NCBI RefSeq assembly: GCF_002879885.1
Contig: NZ_PNYA01000020.1
Span: forward strand, 62,001 to 126,000
DNA from: Trinickia dabaoshanensis
GTDB lineage: Bacteria > Pseudomonadota > Gammaproteobacteria > Burkholderiales > Burkholderiaceae
Direction: 5' to 3'
Length of the DNA stretch: 64,000 nucleotides
The position numbers and the translations under genes are program-made. Below the pieces are notes generated by a model. That model did not search any database. It was not told the origin of the DNA and saw nothing but the letters and a program-made list of their open reading frames with translations. The stretch's first letter is position 1, and the number at the start of each line of letters is the position of its first letter. Shown here one piece after another: positions 44,257 to 53,544 of this stretch.

Positions 44257-46593
44257 TCAAGCGCTTATCGCGAGATCCTCGTCGTCCACGCGGGCAAGGG
44301 CCTCGATCGCGGCGAAGTCGAGCGCGTCGAGGCACGAGCGCAGCTCGGCCAAGAACGCCGCGCAGGCCGGCCGAGCTTCACCGACGCTGTCCATCCACCG
44401 CTCGATATCGGTCATGCGTCCGTCCCTTGCGAGCGCGGCCAGCGTTTTACGATCGTCCGCGGGGGGCGCATCGGCGGTGCGCCGGCTCGCCCGTCGTCTC
44501 GGCCCTTGTTCCGCCATCAAGGACGAGTAAGGCACCCTCTCGTCCGCCCCCGCGGTTTCGGCACTCGCTACGGGCGCGACGATCTCGAATGAGAACGAGG
44601 TGCCCTCTCCCAACGCGCTTGAGACACGCAACTCGCCACCCATCGTATCGACGATGCGCTGGGCAATGATCAAACCAAGGCCCGTGGTGCCGTTTGCCGC
44701 TTCGATCCGCCTAAACGCCGAAAACGGATGCGAGTCATGGCCGAGTTCCATGCCGATGCCCGTATCGGCCACTTCGAAGCCGATCAACCATTGTCCGCCC
44801 TGCGCGCGCGCCCGTATCGTCATCATGACCATGCCGTCGCGCGTGAATTTCGATGCGTTCGACAGCAAATTGAGCAAGACCTGCTGCAATCGCCTTCCGT
44901 CGATCGTGAGCCAGCGCGGCACCGAGGTCAGCGCCTGGCAACAGAACCGGTTGTTCAACTGCGCGCACAAGGCGATCGAATAGTCGGCGATATCGTTCAG
45001 CAACGCGGGCAGATCGGTTTGCACCGGCGCGATTTCCAATGGCCGAAGCTCGGTCTTCGCATAGCCGATCAACTCGTCGATCAGGCCCAGTTGATAATTC
45101 ACGCTACGCTCGATCGAAAGAATCAGCGCGCTTTGGCGAGAATCGGCTTCGTATTGCAATAGTTTGGCGTAGCTCGTGATCGTAGCGAGCGGCGCGCGAA
45201 GATCGTGGCTGACGTAGCCGAGCGTTTCGATCTTTTGACGATTCTTTTCCTGCGCATCGAGCAACGCTTCGTTCAACGCGAGCGTGCGCTGTGCCACCTC
45301 ATAGCGCAACCGTTCTTGCTCGCTCGTTTGCCACTGCACGAGCTCGTCGCGGGCAGCCCGCCGTTGCCGTCCGACGTGGTCGACCCATGCCGCCAGCACC
45401 ACGAGGTGCGTCGCCAGGCCGATGACGGCGACGATCGGGTTCGGGTGAATATCGGAATTGAGCCACGCCAGGTCGTGCGCGAACAAGCCGAGCGATTCCG
45501 CCAGATGCAAACCGAAGTCGAAAATGCCGAACGCGACGGTCACGAGCATCAAGCGCGCGGTAGGCGTGCGCCGCCGCGAGAGCACGAAGGCGATGCCCAC
45601 CTGCGCGATGCCGAGCAAGCCATTGACGAGCAGCGCGGCTTGGTCGAAAAAGCGAAGATCCCCGAACGCGGCACCGGCGCTACAGACTACTTCCAACGCC
45701 GCGAACACAAGCAAGATCCGCCGCGCCGGGACATTCGTTTTCTCGCCGCGGGCGATATTCAGAATGAACGCGAGAAAAAACAGTACCGCGGTGCAGCCGA
45801 ATATCGGCACGCTGCGGGCATTCCATTGCGCCGCATGCGGCCACAGATAAACTTTCGTGTATCCACGAATGGCGGCCTCGTACAACGCCGTGCTCGTACA
45901 CAAAGCCGCGAGCAGTAAAAATGCCGTGCTGCGGGAGAAATACGCGATCAGCAACGCGCTCCACGCAAGCGCCACGATGCCGCCGATCAAGGCACCGCCC
46001 CAAAGCGTCTCGCGCCGGTCCAATGCTTCGTTTTCGGCGGGCGAATAAAGTTTCGGCTCCAGCGAGAGCGCCGTATCGCCCGCTTCTCGAATCAACACGC
46101 CCACCTGTTCGCCCGGGCCAAGCGTGAATCGCAGCGACGGGTAGCGCGGTACCGGTTCGAATGAGGAATCGGGGCGCTCACGTTGCCACTGTCCGCCCCG
46201 CTGCACGTAGAAAGTCACGCTTTGGAGCCGCGGCTCGCGCAGCGTCAAAACCAGCGGCATCGGCGCCGCGCCTTCGTTGCGAACGAAGGCCCGCAACCAC
46301 CACGCGGAGCGAGAAAACCCTGGCTTGATTCCGTCCGGTCCTACCGGGGTGAAGCCTGCCGGCTTGCCGGCCGGCAACGCGACGACGTCATCGAGTCCCA
46401 TGCGTCCCGAGATGTCTTCGAATACCTGCATCCGGGTCAGCGTCGGCGTCGCGCCCTGTGGCGGCGCGCCCTCCGGCGGCACGACCGAATCGGCATCGCC
46501 GGCGAACGCGCACGTCGCCCACGCGCCCACCAGCAGCAGGCAAATCAGACGCAGCCAAGCGATCGCGCGCGCGGCGCCATCACGTCGGGTCAA
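44257..46593 (-). CDS. Sensor histidine kinase with 7TMR-DISM sensory module
   Basis: 778 residues from TTG 46593, with AGGAG seven bases upstream. A signal-like segment is followed by a periplasmic beta-rich domain (7TMR-DISMED2 type, about 45-180; WWLRAFVRNEG and ARE-like turns), seven hydrophobic segments about 190-400, a coiled coil, HisKA with the phospho-acceptor in GYVSHDLRAPLATI near 462, and an HATPase with LLNLLSNASKFTRDG, ADTGIG and TTGLGLIIAQ. The C-terminal 80 residues are the small helical tail often found in this family after a receiver, but no receiver is present. It overlaps the response regulator gene by 14 bases. Confidence 0.9.
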   Translation of the reverse strand: MTRRDGAARAIAWLRLICLLLVGAWATCAFAGDADSVVPPEGAPPQGATPTLTRMQVFEDISGRMGLDDVVALPAGKPAGFTPVGPDGIKPGFSRSAWWLRAFVRNEGAAPMPLVLTLREPRLQSVTFYVQRGGQWQRERPDSSFEPVPRYPSLRFTLGPGEQVGVLIREAGDTALSLEPKLYSPAENEALDRRETLWGGALIGGIVALAWSALLIAYFSRSTAFLLLAALCTSTALYEAAIRGYTKVYLWPHAAQWNARSVPIFGCTAVLFFLAFILNIARGEKTNVPARRILLVFAALEVVCSAGAAFGDLRFFDQAALLVNGLLGIAQVGIAFVLSRRRTPTARLMLVTVAFGIFDFGLHLAESLGLFAHDLAWLNSDIHPNPIVAVIGLATHLVVLAAWVDHVGRQRRAARDELVQWQTSEQERLRYEVAQRTLALNEALLDAQEKNRQKIETLGYVSHDLRAPLATITSYAKLLQYEADSRQSALILSIERSVNYQLGLIDELIGYAKTELRPLEIAPVQTDLPALLNDIADYSIALCAQLNNRFCCQALTSVPRWLTIDGRRLQQVLLNLLSNASKFTRDGMVMMTIRARAQGGQWLIGFEVADTGIGMELGHDSHPFSAFRRIEAANGTTGLGLIIAQRIVDTMGGELRVSSALGEGTSFSFEIVAPVASAETAGADERVPYSSLMAEQGPRRRASRRTADAPPADDRKTLAALARDGRMTDIERWMDSVGEARPACAAFLAELRSCLDALDFAAIEALARVDDEDLAISA

Positions 46594-47389
46594 GGCACGG
46601 CTCCTGGGTCCGCGCCGGTTCGCGTATCTGCCGCTCGTCGCGATAAGCCGAAGGCGTGACGCCGAATCGCTCGCGAAACGCGGTCGCGAAATTGGCCGCG
46701 CTCGAAAAGCCGATTTCCTCGGCGATGTTGGCGACGCTCAACGATGTGGTGGTCAGCAAGCGCTGCGCGATGCTCAAGCGCTCGGCGCGCACATATTCGA
46801 AAACGGTCAGCCCCAGGTCTTCCCGAAATGCGCGGGACAACCGCTTTTCATTGGTGCCGACCAAACGGGCCAATTGCTCCACCGTGGGCGGGGCGCTCAG
46901 CCGCTCGGAGAGATGCCGGATGGCCGCCCGCACGATGACGTTGTTCCCGGCGGTCTCGGCCACCGGCGCGGGCGGCGGCTCATTGCGATGCCGGCTCTCC
47001 CGGGTCAGGTGAACACGGACTCGAGCCAAGACCTCGGCCGGCTCGAACGGCTTCGATATGTAATCGACGCCGCCGATGTCGAGTCCTTCCAGACGCTCGT
47101 CCAAACTGCCCGCGGCGGTCAAGAAAAGGATCGGTATCGCGCTGGTTTCGGGCGTCTGAGCCAGCAGGCGGCACGCCGTGAACCCATCCATGCGGGGCAT
47201 GCGCACGTCCATCAAGATCAGATCCGGCGAAATCGCCAATGCGCGCTGGTACGCCTGAGATCCATCGAAAGCGACGCTAATTCGGCATCCGGCGCTGCGC
47301 AAAATGTCGATCAAAAGGCGAAGCTGGTCCGGCTGATCGTCGACGACCAGGATATGCGCATCGCTAAGAATGGATCGATTGTGCAACAT
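46580..47389 (-). CDS. Response regulator with AraC-type DNA-binding domain
   Basis: 269 residues from ATG 47389; a TTG five codons upstream is the alternative. The receiver (about 10-130) has ILVVDDQPDQ, phospho-acceptor Asp near 59 in LILMDVRMPRMDG, FLTAAG and SKPFEP. After a linker, an AraC double helix-turn-helix fills about 165-260 (TVEQLARLVGTNEKRLSRAF and LSVANIAEEIGFSSAANFATAF). The overlap with the kinase gene shows a cognate pair. Receiver-AraC fusions are a less common output than OmpR or NarL types. The target genes are not evident. Confidence 0.9.
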   Translation of the reverse strand: MLHNRSILSDAHILVVDDQPDQLRLLIDILRSAGCRISVAFDGSQAYQRALAISPDLILMDVRMPRMDGFTACRLLAQTPETSAIPILFLTAAGSLDERLEGLDIGGVDYISKPFEPAEVLARVRVHLTRESRHRNEPPPAPVAETAGNNVIVRAAIRHLSERLSAPPTVEQLARLVGTNEKRLSRAFREDLGLTVFEYVRAERLSIAQRLLTTTSLSVANIAEEIGFSSAANFATAFRERFGVTPSAYRDERQIREPARTQEPCLDPT

Positions 47390-48241
47390 GTGGGATTTAC
47401 GCAAATCGAGTGCGACATTTTGCCAGCTTAACGGAAAATCAACGACAAAATAAGTGTCATCCCGATTGACCGTTGCTTTTATATCGTCTAATCGCGTGCG
47501 GGCGTGACCGCGCCCAGCCCAAGCACGAGTGCGCGACAGCCCGCCTCCGATCTCGTGCCCCCGATTCGGTGGCCGCCGAACTTAATTCCCTCCATCAAAC
47601 GGATTCGCCGCTCCATCAAAACCAGAGACGGGCGTCGCATCACCACAATCCGCTCGGACGTCGATAAGACCGCGCATCCGCTCGAAACACCGACCGGCAA
47701 GCGTCGGTCATCGAACAAAGGTCGCGCCGCGCACTCGGGGGCGGCAGGTCACGCATAAGACATTCGAGAAGAGGACACGATGAGCAAGAACCGTTACCGG
47801 ACGGCACAGCCTGAAGCACCGGCAGCAACGGCAGCAACGGCGCGCGCGGGGCGTGCTCGACTCGGGGCAGCGCGGGCACCTCGTACGGCGGCGCGATGAG
47901 CGGCCCATGGTAGCCGGTGTTCGGGATGAAGCGCCCCGCGGCACATGGCGGAGCAGGACCGCTGGCGCGGCGCGCGCAAGCTGAAACGCGCCCACCGCGC
48001 CCTTGGGCCAGGCCGCCGCTGCTGGTCATGGCGGTCCTCATGCTGATGCCCATCGCGCCTGCGGACGCAGACAACCATGCGTTAGACAGCAGTAAGCCGG
48101 CCGCCATCGTGCTCCCCGCACTCACGGTAGCCGGTGCACGGGGATGAAGCGCCCGTGCGACGCCTCGCCCCGGCGGCGGAGCCGACCCTTGCGAACGAGC
48201 TGGTATATCATCGACGCCGCCTTAGTGACCGAGGACAACGC
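47390..48241. other. Gene-poor stretch with a direct repeat
   Basis: 850 bp with only short open frames of no recognised family. A near-identical segment of 28/29 bp occurs at 47909-47936 and 48126-48154 (common ends GGTAGCCGGTG and GATGAAGCGCCC), 217 bp apart in the same direction. One frame at about 48006-48147 has a hydrophobic start (LLVMAVLMLMPIAPADA) but no ribosome-binding site. This may be a remnant of a lost gene. Confidence 0.45.
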
Positions 48242-48946
48242 ATGAACGACCTTTCCGCCTTTCCGATCACACGCAAATGGCCGGCGCAGCACCCCGAGCG
48301 TATCCAGCTTTATTCGCTGCCCACGCCCAATGGCGTCAAGGTATCGATCATGCTCGAGGAGACCGGGCTGGCCTATGAGCCGCATCTCGTGCGTTTCGAC
48401 ACGAACGATCAAATGTCGCCGGAATTTCGATCGTTGAATCCGAACAATAAGATTCCGGCGATCATCGACCCGAACGGTCCCGGCGGCAAACCGTTCGGCT
48501 TGTTCGAATCGGGCGCGATTCTGATTTACCTCGCCGACAAAAGCCGCAAGTTCATCGCAGCCGACGAAGCGGGCCGCTATGAAACGATTCAGTGGCTGAT
48601 GTTCCAGATGGGCGGCATCGGCCCGATGTTCGGGCAGGTGGGTTTCTTCAATAAGTTCGCGGGCAAGGACTATGAAGACAAACGTCCTCGCGACCGCTAC
48701 GTCGCCGAAGCGCGACGGCTACTCGGCGTGTTGAACGACCGGCTGCACGAGCGGCAGTGGATCATGGGCGAGCACTACTCGATCGCCGATATCGCCACGT
48801 TCCCGTGGGTTCGCAATCTGGTTGGGTTTTACGAAGCGGGAGAACTCGTCGGCTTTGCCGATTTCCCGCACGTGAAGCGCGCGCTGGACGTATTTCTCGC
48901 CCGGCCGGCCGTCATGCGCGGGCTCGACATCCCCAGCCGGGGTTGA
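48242..48946 (+). CDS. Glutathione S-transferase, YghU/YfcG-like (nu class)
   Basis: 234 residues from ATG 48242 with GAGG upstream. The thioredoxin-like N-terminal domain (about 20-105) has LYSLPTPNGVKVSIMLEETG and LNPNNKIPAIID, with ESGAILIYLADKS as the glutathione-binding turn. The helical C-terminal domain includes WLMFQMGGIGPMFGQVGFF and HYSIADIATFPWVRN. Thr/Asn in TPNG replaces the Tyr or Cys of other classes, as in the disulfide-bond reductases YfcG and YghU. It is a cytoplasmic glutathione-dependent reductase or peroxidase. Confidence 0.9.
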   Translation: MNDLSAFPITRKWPAQHPERIQLYSLPTPNGVKVSIMLEETGLAYEPHLVRFDTNDQMSPEFRSLNPNNKIPAIIDPNGPGGKPFGLFESGAILIYLADKSRKFIAADEAGRYETIQWLMFQMGGIGPMFGQVGFFNKFAGKDYEDKRPRDRYVAEARRLLGVLNDRLHERQWIMGEHYSIADIATFPWVRNLVGFYEAGELVGFADFPHVKRALDVFLARPAVMRGLDIPSRG

Positions 48947-49021
48947 TGCCCGCGGCCCAGTTGGCAAGCGGTGCACGGCGCACGGCCGATGCGCCGCCTG
49001 CTTCAAGTCTTCACATTCTGC

Positions 49022-49270
49022 TTACTGAGCTTGCGCCCCTCTGAGTTCCGCCTCTTTCTTCTCTTGGGCGTGCTTCTTCGCGAGGTGATGCCCGACGATA
49101 CATCCGCCGACGGCACCGGCCACCGCGTGATGCCCCGCATAGTGGCCGGCCACGCCGCCCACGACGGCACCCTTGATACAGCCGGCGGCGTTCGCGGTGC
49201 CCGCTGTTGCCAGGGCTACCACCGCGGCTAGCGCGGACAGCAGAAAAACGTTCTTGCGGTTTCGTTGCAT
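49022..49270 (-). CDS. Small exported glycine-zipper protein
   Basis: 82 residues from ATG 49270 with GGAGG eight bases upstream. Signal peptide MQRNRKNVFLLSALAAVVALATAGTANA is followed by a glycine-zipper region (GAVVGGVAGHYAGHHAVAGA, continuing VGG) and a charged tail (HLAKKHAQEKKEAEL). Proteins of this kind are small envelope components; some are called 'outer membrane lipoprotein SlyB-like' but no lipid-attachment cysteine is present here. Function unknown. It converges on the glutathione transferase. Confidence 0.75.
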   Translation of the reverse strand: MQRNRKNVFLLSALAAVVALATAGTANAAGCIKGAVVGGVAGHYAGHHAVAGAVGGCIVGHHLAKKHAQEKKEAELRGAQAQ

Positions 49271-49397
49271 CGTCGGATCCTCCATGTTCGGTCGCGCAAA
49301 CATTGGGGCATGAATTCCGAATTCAAGCTAGTGCAAACCATAGCGGCCATGCGTCGCCGCGGGCGCTTGGATCGGCGGTAGCCATTAATCGGGATTT

Positions 49398-49841
49398 TTA
49401 TGGGGCAAAGGGCTTGAGGATGACCAAAAGGCCGATCGCGATCGCGCTGACGACGATCACAGCGGGAAAGTGCCGGGAGAAACCCGGTATCGTCGCCGCA
49501 CGCCCGGTTGCGACTCGTCGAAGCCTGGCCGACATCATCCCATGCAACGCCGACAAGACTACGACGAAGAACAGCTTGACCATGAGCCAGGGCGCGCTGA
49601 ACCATCCCCCCATCCACCCTAGCGCGAGGCCGAGCACCCAAACGAAGCTGAGCGCGGGCGAGGTCACGCGCCGATCCCAACGTCGCGTGGCATCGATCAG
49701 TTCGGCATGCGCCAGCGCTTGTGCTTGCACGGTCGTCCCGGGCTTGGACAGAATCGCGACGGTCAGGGCCATGGGAGCCAGCCCCGCCAGAAAGACGAGT
49801 ACCGCACCGACATGCAACGCTTTGAGCCAAAGATAGAGCAT
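49398..49841 (-). CDS. CopD/HemJ-like membrane protein
   Basis: 147 residues from ATG 49841, with GGAGG eight bases upstream. Four hydrophobic segments: LWLKALHVGAVLVFLAGL, LSFVWVLGLALGWMGGWF, LMVKLFFVVVLSALHGMM and FPAVIVVSAIAIGLLVIL. The histidines in ALHVGA and ALHGMM and the arginines between helices fit the CopD / UPF0093 (HemJ) group. Members include putative copper-uptake proteins and protoporphyrinogen oxidase HemJ, and sequence alone does not decide between them. Confidence 0.7.
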   Translation of the reverse strand: MLYLWLKALHVGAVLVFLAGLAPMALTVAILSKPGTTVQAQALAHAELIDATRRWDRRVTSPALSFVWVLGLALGWMGGWFSAPWLMVKLFFVVVLSALHGMMSARLRRVATGRAATIPGFSRHFPAVIVVSAIAIGLLVILKPFAP

Positions 49842-50114
49842 CGTGCGCACCTCCACTCGGATATCGGTAACGGCGCCGCGCGCGCCCGCGCCGGCGTCGG
49901 CGTCCGGCTATGAACGCGCGCAATGATGCCATGAAAACCCACTGCACCGGGGCGGTGCGCGCAGAGCGCAGCAGGAGCCCCCGATCCGTCTCCACAGCCA
50001 AACAGTCTGTCAATAGAGCGCCGGCCTCAATCGCTGAAAACGATTTTAGTCACCCAATTCGCGAACACACTGTCAGAATTAGTAGTATTGGTTTCGGTTT
50101 CACCAGGAGCAGCG

Positions 50115-50384
50115 ATGTCTACCCCCGCCGTCAAGTTGACCCGCCCCATGGTTCATGGCGATGCACTGTGGTTTGCCGCCTATGAATTCGGATGGGGGTA
50201 TAAAGCGTTCAAATTGCCCGCCGATGTCGCCCAACGCGAACTCGGCGCGCTCGATTCGAGCGCTCGTCAGCTCACGCTCGCTTTCGAGTTGGGCCGGCAG
50301 CGTATCGCCGGTGCGGTGGCGCCGATGTGCGCCGAGTACGCGGGTCAACGCATTGCGCTGAAGACAGGCGATCTCCACGCGTAA
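50115..50384 (+). CDS. Small protein of unknown function
   Basis: 89 residues from ATG 50115, preceded by AGGAG at 50105-50109. No family recognised. It reads as a soluble, mostly helical protein (GDALWFAAYEFGWGYKAFKL, then SARQLTLAFELGRQRIAG). There is no signal peptide. Its stop faces the stop of prpR 42 bp away. The 270 bp upstream contain an AT-rich part (50030-50100) likely to hold its promoter. Confidence 0.55.
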   Translation: MSTPAVKLTRPMVHGDALWFAAYEFGWGYKAFKLPADVAQRELGALDSSARQLTLAFELGRQRIAGAVAPMCAEYAGQRIALKTGDLHA

Positions 50385-50425
50385 GCGGTTCGCGCCCGCT
50401 ACATTTGCCTTGGCCGCTTGACCGG

Positions 50426-52405
50426 TCAGCGCACCGCATTGAGCTTGCGCCAGAGCGTCGTTTTGCTGATTCCTAGCACCCGGCACGCTTGATCGCGATC
50501 GCCATTGCAAGCCGCGAGCGCTGCGCGAATCTGATCGGCTTCGACATGACGGCTGCGTTCGCGCAGCGTCTTCGCAGCCTTGGAATCGGCTTGCATCTCG
50601 CCCCGGCCCGCGAATAATTCCGGGGCAATCGTGCGCATCGTCTCGACGTCGAGCGGCGCGATCGTGCCGCTCGCGGAGTCCATATCGGCCAACTCCACGA
50701 CGATTCGTTCGATGACGTTTTGCAATTCGCGGACATTGCCGGGCCACGCATAACCGCACAACGTCTCCTCCACACCGGCGAGCACCCGAGCAACGGCCTC
50801 GTCGTTGCGAACGCGCGCCGCCAAGCGAGGCTCGCGCCGCGCGGCTTGCAGCAACAGCGCTTCGGCGAGCGGCATCATGTCGTCCACCCGCTCGCGCAGC
50901 GGCGGCAATGCCATGCTCAAGATGTTCAAGCGGTAATAGAGATCCGCTCGGAACGAGCCCCCTGCGATTCGTTCGGTCAACGCTCCGTGCGTCGCGGCGA
51001 TCACGCGGATATCGACGCGTGTCGGCTCCGTCGAACCGAGCCGCACCACCTCGCGCTCTTGCAAGACGCGCAATAACCGGCTTTGCAGCGGCAGCGGCAT
51101 TTCGCCGATTTCGTCGAGAAACAGCGTGCCGCGATGCGCCGCCTCGATGAGCCCCGCCTTCCCGCCTTTGCGCGCGCCCGTAAACGCCCCCTCCTCGTAG
51201 CCGAACAACTCGCTTTCGAGCAGCGCCTCGGGAAACGCACCGCAGTTGATGGCAACGAACGGAAACTCGCGCCGCGCGCTGAGCCGATGAATGCTTTGCG
51301 CCACCATCTCCTTGCCGGTCCCGCTCTCGCCGAGTACGAGCACGGTTGCGTCGGATTTCGCGTAGCGCTTCACGAGCGTCTTGACGCGTTGCATCGACGC
51401 GCTTTCCCCGATCAAATCGTCGAGCCGGTACCGCGCCGAGAATTGATGCGTCAATTGCTTCGAACGCAACGTGCGATCGAGCCGCTCCACCGCACGCGAC
51501 TCTTGAAACGTCAGCACCACGCCATCTTCGCCGCTGTCGCCCACCAGCGGCCCGCGATGCACGAGGTAGCTCACGCCGCGAATCGATGCGAGCACATCGC
51601 CGTCGGTGTCGGGCAATGCCCGGGACAGATCCGGCGCAAGCTCGGCCAGCGCGCGGCCCACCGCATGGCCCGCATCGATATCGAGCGCTTGCGCGAGCCG
51701 GCGATTGATCGCCTCGACGCGTCCGCTCGCATCGAGCGCGACGACGCCGTCACGCAAATGCTGCAGCAGATTGTCGATGTGGCGGCGACGCTTGACTTCG
51801 ACGCGCGTGGCTTCGGCCAGGTCCAATGCCGTCTCGAAGCCGCGCCGTATCGATGCATGCGAGTAAAGGAATACCGCATCGATGCCGGCCGCGGCCGCCA
51901 AGTCGGCGATGAGACCGGGGCCGACGATCGCCCCCACCCCCTGCTCTCGCAACGCATGGACGCATGCCTCGGCGTCCTCGGCCGAGCGATACGATGCAAA
52001 GACGATATCGAGGCCGTACGCCATGACGAAATCGCGCACTTCCGGCGGCGTCTCCCCAGGCATCACGAGCGCGACCTGCCGCTCGCCTTGACGCCGGGCA
52101 CGCGCGAGCGAATGCATTACGTCGAAACCGGTCGGCCCGATCTGCACGACAGGCACGGAAAGCCGCGTTTTCAGGTACGCGGCGTTCGAGCCGCCCGCGA
52201 CGATGACATCGGGCCGCCGCGCGCCGGCCGCCTCGACTTCGCGCACCGCATCGTCATAGGCGCGCGACACGACGCGCAGATCGGCGCGCTCGTCGTATTC
52301 GCCCGCGATCTCGAACAGCAAGTCGCGCAACCGGCTGATGCCGAAAGCCCAAATCCGCGGACGCGGCGAAACATCGAATGATTGATCGAAAGGAAGGCGG
52401 CTCAC
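50426..52405 (-). CDS. prpR: PrpR, sigma-54-dependent activator of propionate catabolism
   Basis: 659 residues from GTG 52405 with GGAG eight bases upstream; the frame extends to ATG 52480 but similarity starts after the GTG. Domains in order: PrpR_N ligand-binding domain (about 15-185, WAFGISRLRDLL), a PAS domain (about 195-300), an AAA+ sigma-54 interaction domain with Walker A GESGTGKE, the GAFTGA loop and LFLDEIGEMPL, and a Fis-type helix-turn-helix at the end (RDQACRVLGISKTTLWRKL). PrpR senses 2-methylcitrate and opens the prpB promoter with sigma-54. It is divergent from prpB, and the promoter and operator-like repeats lie between. Confidence 0.93.
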   Translation of the reverse strand: MSRLPFDQSFDVSPRPRIWAFGISRLRDLLFEIAGEYDERADLRVVSRAYDDAVREVEAAGARRPDVIVAGGSNAAYLKTRLSVPVVQIGPTGFDVMHSLARARRQGERQVALVMPGETPPEVRDFVMAYGLDIVFASYRSAEDAEACVHALREQGVGAIVGPGLIADLAAAAGIDAVFLYSHASIRRGFETALDLAEATRVEVKRRRHIDNLLQHLRDGVVALDASGRVEAINRRLAQALDIDAGHAVGRALAELAPDLSRALPDTDGDVLASIRGVSYLVHRGPLVGDSGEDGVVLTFQESRAVERLDRTLRSKQLTHQFSARYRLDDLIGESASMQRVKTLVKRYAKSDATVLVLGESGTGKEMVAQSIHRLSARREFPFVAINCGAFPEALLESELFGYEEGAFTGARKGGKAGLIEAAHRGTLFLDEIGEMPLPLQSRLLRVLQEREVVRLGSTEPTRVDIRVIAATHGALTERIAGGSFRADLYYRLNILSMALPPLRERVDDMMPLAEALLLQAARREPRLAARVRNDEAVARVLAGVEETLCGYAWPGNVRELQNVIERIVVELADMDSASGTIAPLDVETMRTIAPELFAGRGEMQADSKAAKTLRERSRHVEADQIRAALAACNGDRDQACRVLGISKTTLWRKLNAVR

Positions 52406-52471
52406 AGAGCACACTCCGTCGTGGGACCTCGCTCGCGCGCATCGTCGCATTATGCGACGTTCGTTTCCATA

Positions 52472-52504
52472 ATGAAACACACGATTTCATTTTAGAAATG
52501 AAAT
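52472..52504. promoter_or_regulatory. Probable PrpR binding array between prpR and prpB
   Basis: Three elements alternate in direction at 13-bp spacing: ATGAAA (52472-52477), TTTCAT (52485-52490) and ATGAAA (52498-52503). The last two form a perfect dyad ATTTCATTT-TAG-AAATGAAAT (52484-52504). They lie about 60-90 bp upstream of the -24/-12 promoter, where an enhancer-binding protein would act. Confidence 0.6.
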
Positions 52505-52564
52505 GGATGTCACGTCCCGAGCTGGAACTATAGAAATCAAAGAGTTACGGCAGCTCTGGCCGCC

Positions 52565-52579
52565 TGGTCCGTACCTTGC
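52565..52579 (+). promoter_or_regulatory. Sigma-54 (-24/-12) promoter of the prp operon
   Basis: TGGTCCGTACCTTGC has the invariant GG and GC separated by exactly ten bases, as the sigma-54 consensus requires. It lies 30 bp upstream of the prpB start and 60-90 bp downstream of the PrpR-like repeats. Confidence 0.75.
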
Positions 52580-52608
52580 TTTAAGGGAGCACCTTTCTGG
52601 GAGCTAAC

Positions 52609-53505
52609 GTGGAAACAGGTCATCAGCAACCCATGCGCGCCGGCGCGGCATTCCGCGCGGCCGTCGCGAACGAGCAGCCGCTGCAAGTCGTCGGCGCGAT
52701 CACCGCCTATGCCGCCAAGATGGCGCAGGCCACCGGCTTCAAGGCCGTCTATCTGTCGGGCGGCGGCGTGGCCGCCAACTCGCTCGGCATCCCCGATCTG
52801 GGCATCAGCACGATGGAAGACGTGCTCATCGACGCGCGCCGCATCACCGACGCCTGCTCGCTGCCGCTGCTCGTCGATATCGACACGGGCTGGGGCGGCG
52901 CCTTCAACATCGCGCGCACGATCCGCTCGTTCATCAAGGCCGGCGTCGCCGCCGTGCACATCGAGGATCAGGTCGGACAAAAGCGTTGCGGCCATCGCCC
53001 CGGCAAGGAGTGCGTGCCGAAGGAAGAGATGGTCGATCGCGTGAAGGCGGCCGTCGATGCGCGCACCGACGATCAATTCGTCATCATGGCGCGCACCGAT
53101 GCAGCCGCCTCCGAAGGCATCGATGCGGCCATCGAGCGCGCCGTGGCCTATGTGGAAGCGGGCGCCGATATGATCTTCCCCGAGGCGATGCGCACGCTCG
53201 ACGACTACCGCAAGTTCAAGGCGGCCGTGAAGGTGCCGATCCTCGCGAACTTGACCGAGTTCGGCTCGACGCCGCTTTTCACGACCGACGAATTGAAAAC
53301 GGCGAACGTGGATATTGCGCTCTATTGCTGCGGCGCCTACCGTGCAATGAACGCGGCGGCGCTGAACTTCTACGAGACCGTGCGCCGCGACGGCACGCAA
53401 AAGGCGGCCGTGCCGACGATGCAAACGCGCGACGACCTTTACAAGTACCTCGGCTATCACGCGTACGAGCAAAAGCTCGACGCGCTGTTCGCCACCAAGA
53501 AGTAA
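52609..53505 (+). CDS. prpB: 2-methylisocitrate lyase
   Basis: 298 residues from GTG 52609 with GGGAG six bases upstream. It is an isocitrate-lyase-superfamily enzyme: [16 protein letters not shown], the Mg-binding DIDTGWGG region, the catalytic-loop cysteine in KRCGHRPGK (Cys127) and VIMARTDA. It splits 2-methylisocitrate into pyruvate and succinate in the cytoplasm, the last step of the 2-methylcitrate cycle. It is the first gene of the operon, with prpC 39 bp downstream. Confidence 0.96.
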   Translation: METGHQQPMRAGAAFRAAVANEQPLQVVGAITAYAAKMAQATGFKAVYLSGGGVAANSLGIPDLGISTMEDVLIDARRITDACSLPLLVDIDTGWGGAFNIARTIRSFIKAGVAAVHIEDQVGQKRCGHRPGKECVPKEEMVDRVKAAVDARTDDQFVIMARTDAAASEGIDAAIERAVAYVEAGADMIFPEAMRTLDDYRKFKAAVKVPILANLTEFGSTPLFTTDELKTANVDIALYCCGAYRAMNAAALNFYETVRRDGTQKAAVPTMQTRDDLYKYLGYHAYEQKLDALFATKK

Positions 53506-53544
53506 TCATTCGACCATTCGACGTTAGAAGCTGGAGACACAACC

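Noticed and set aside
47488-47718. 76-codon frame on the minus strand in the gene-poor stretch
   Set aside because: It has hydrophobic and charged blocks but no recognised family or clear start signal; too weak to call.
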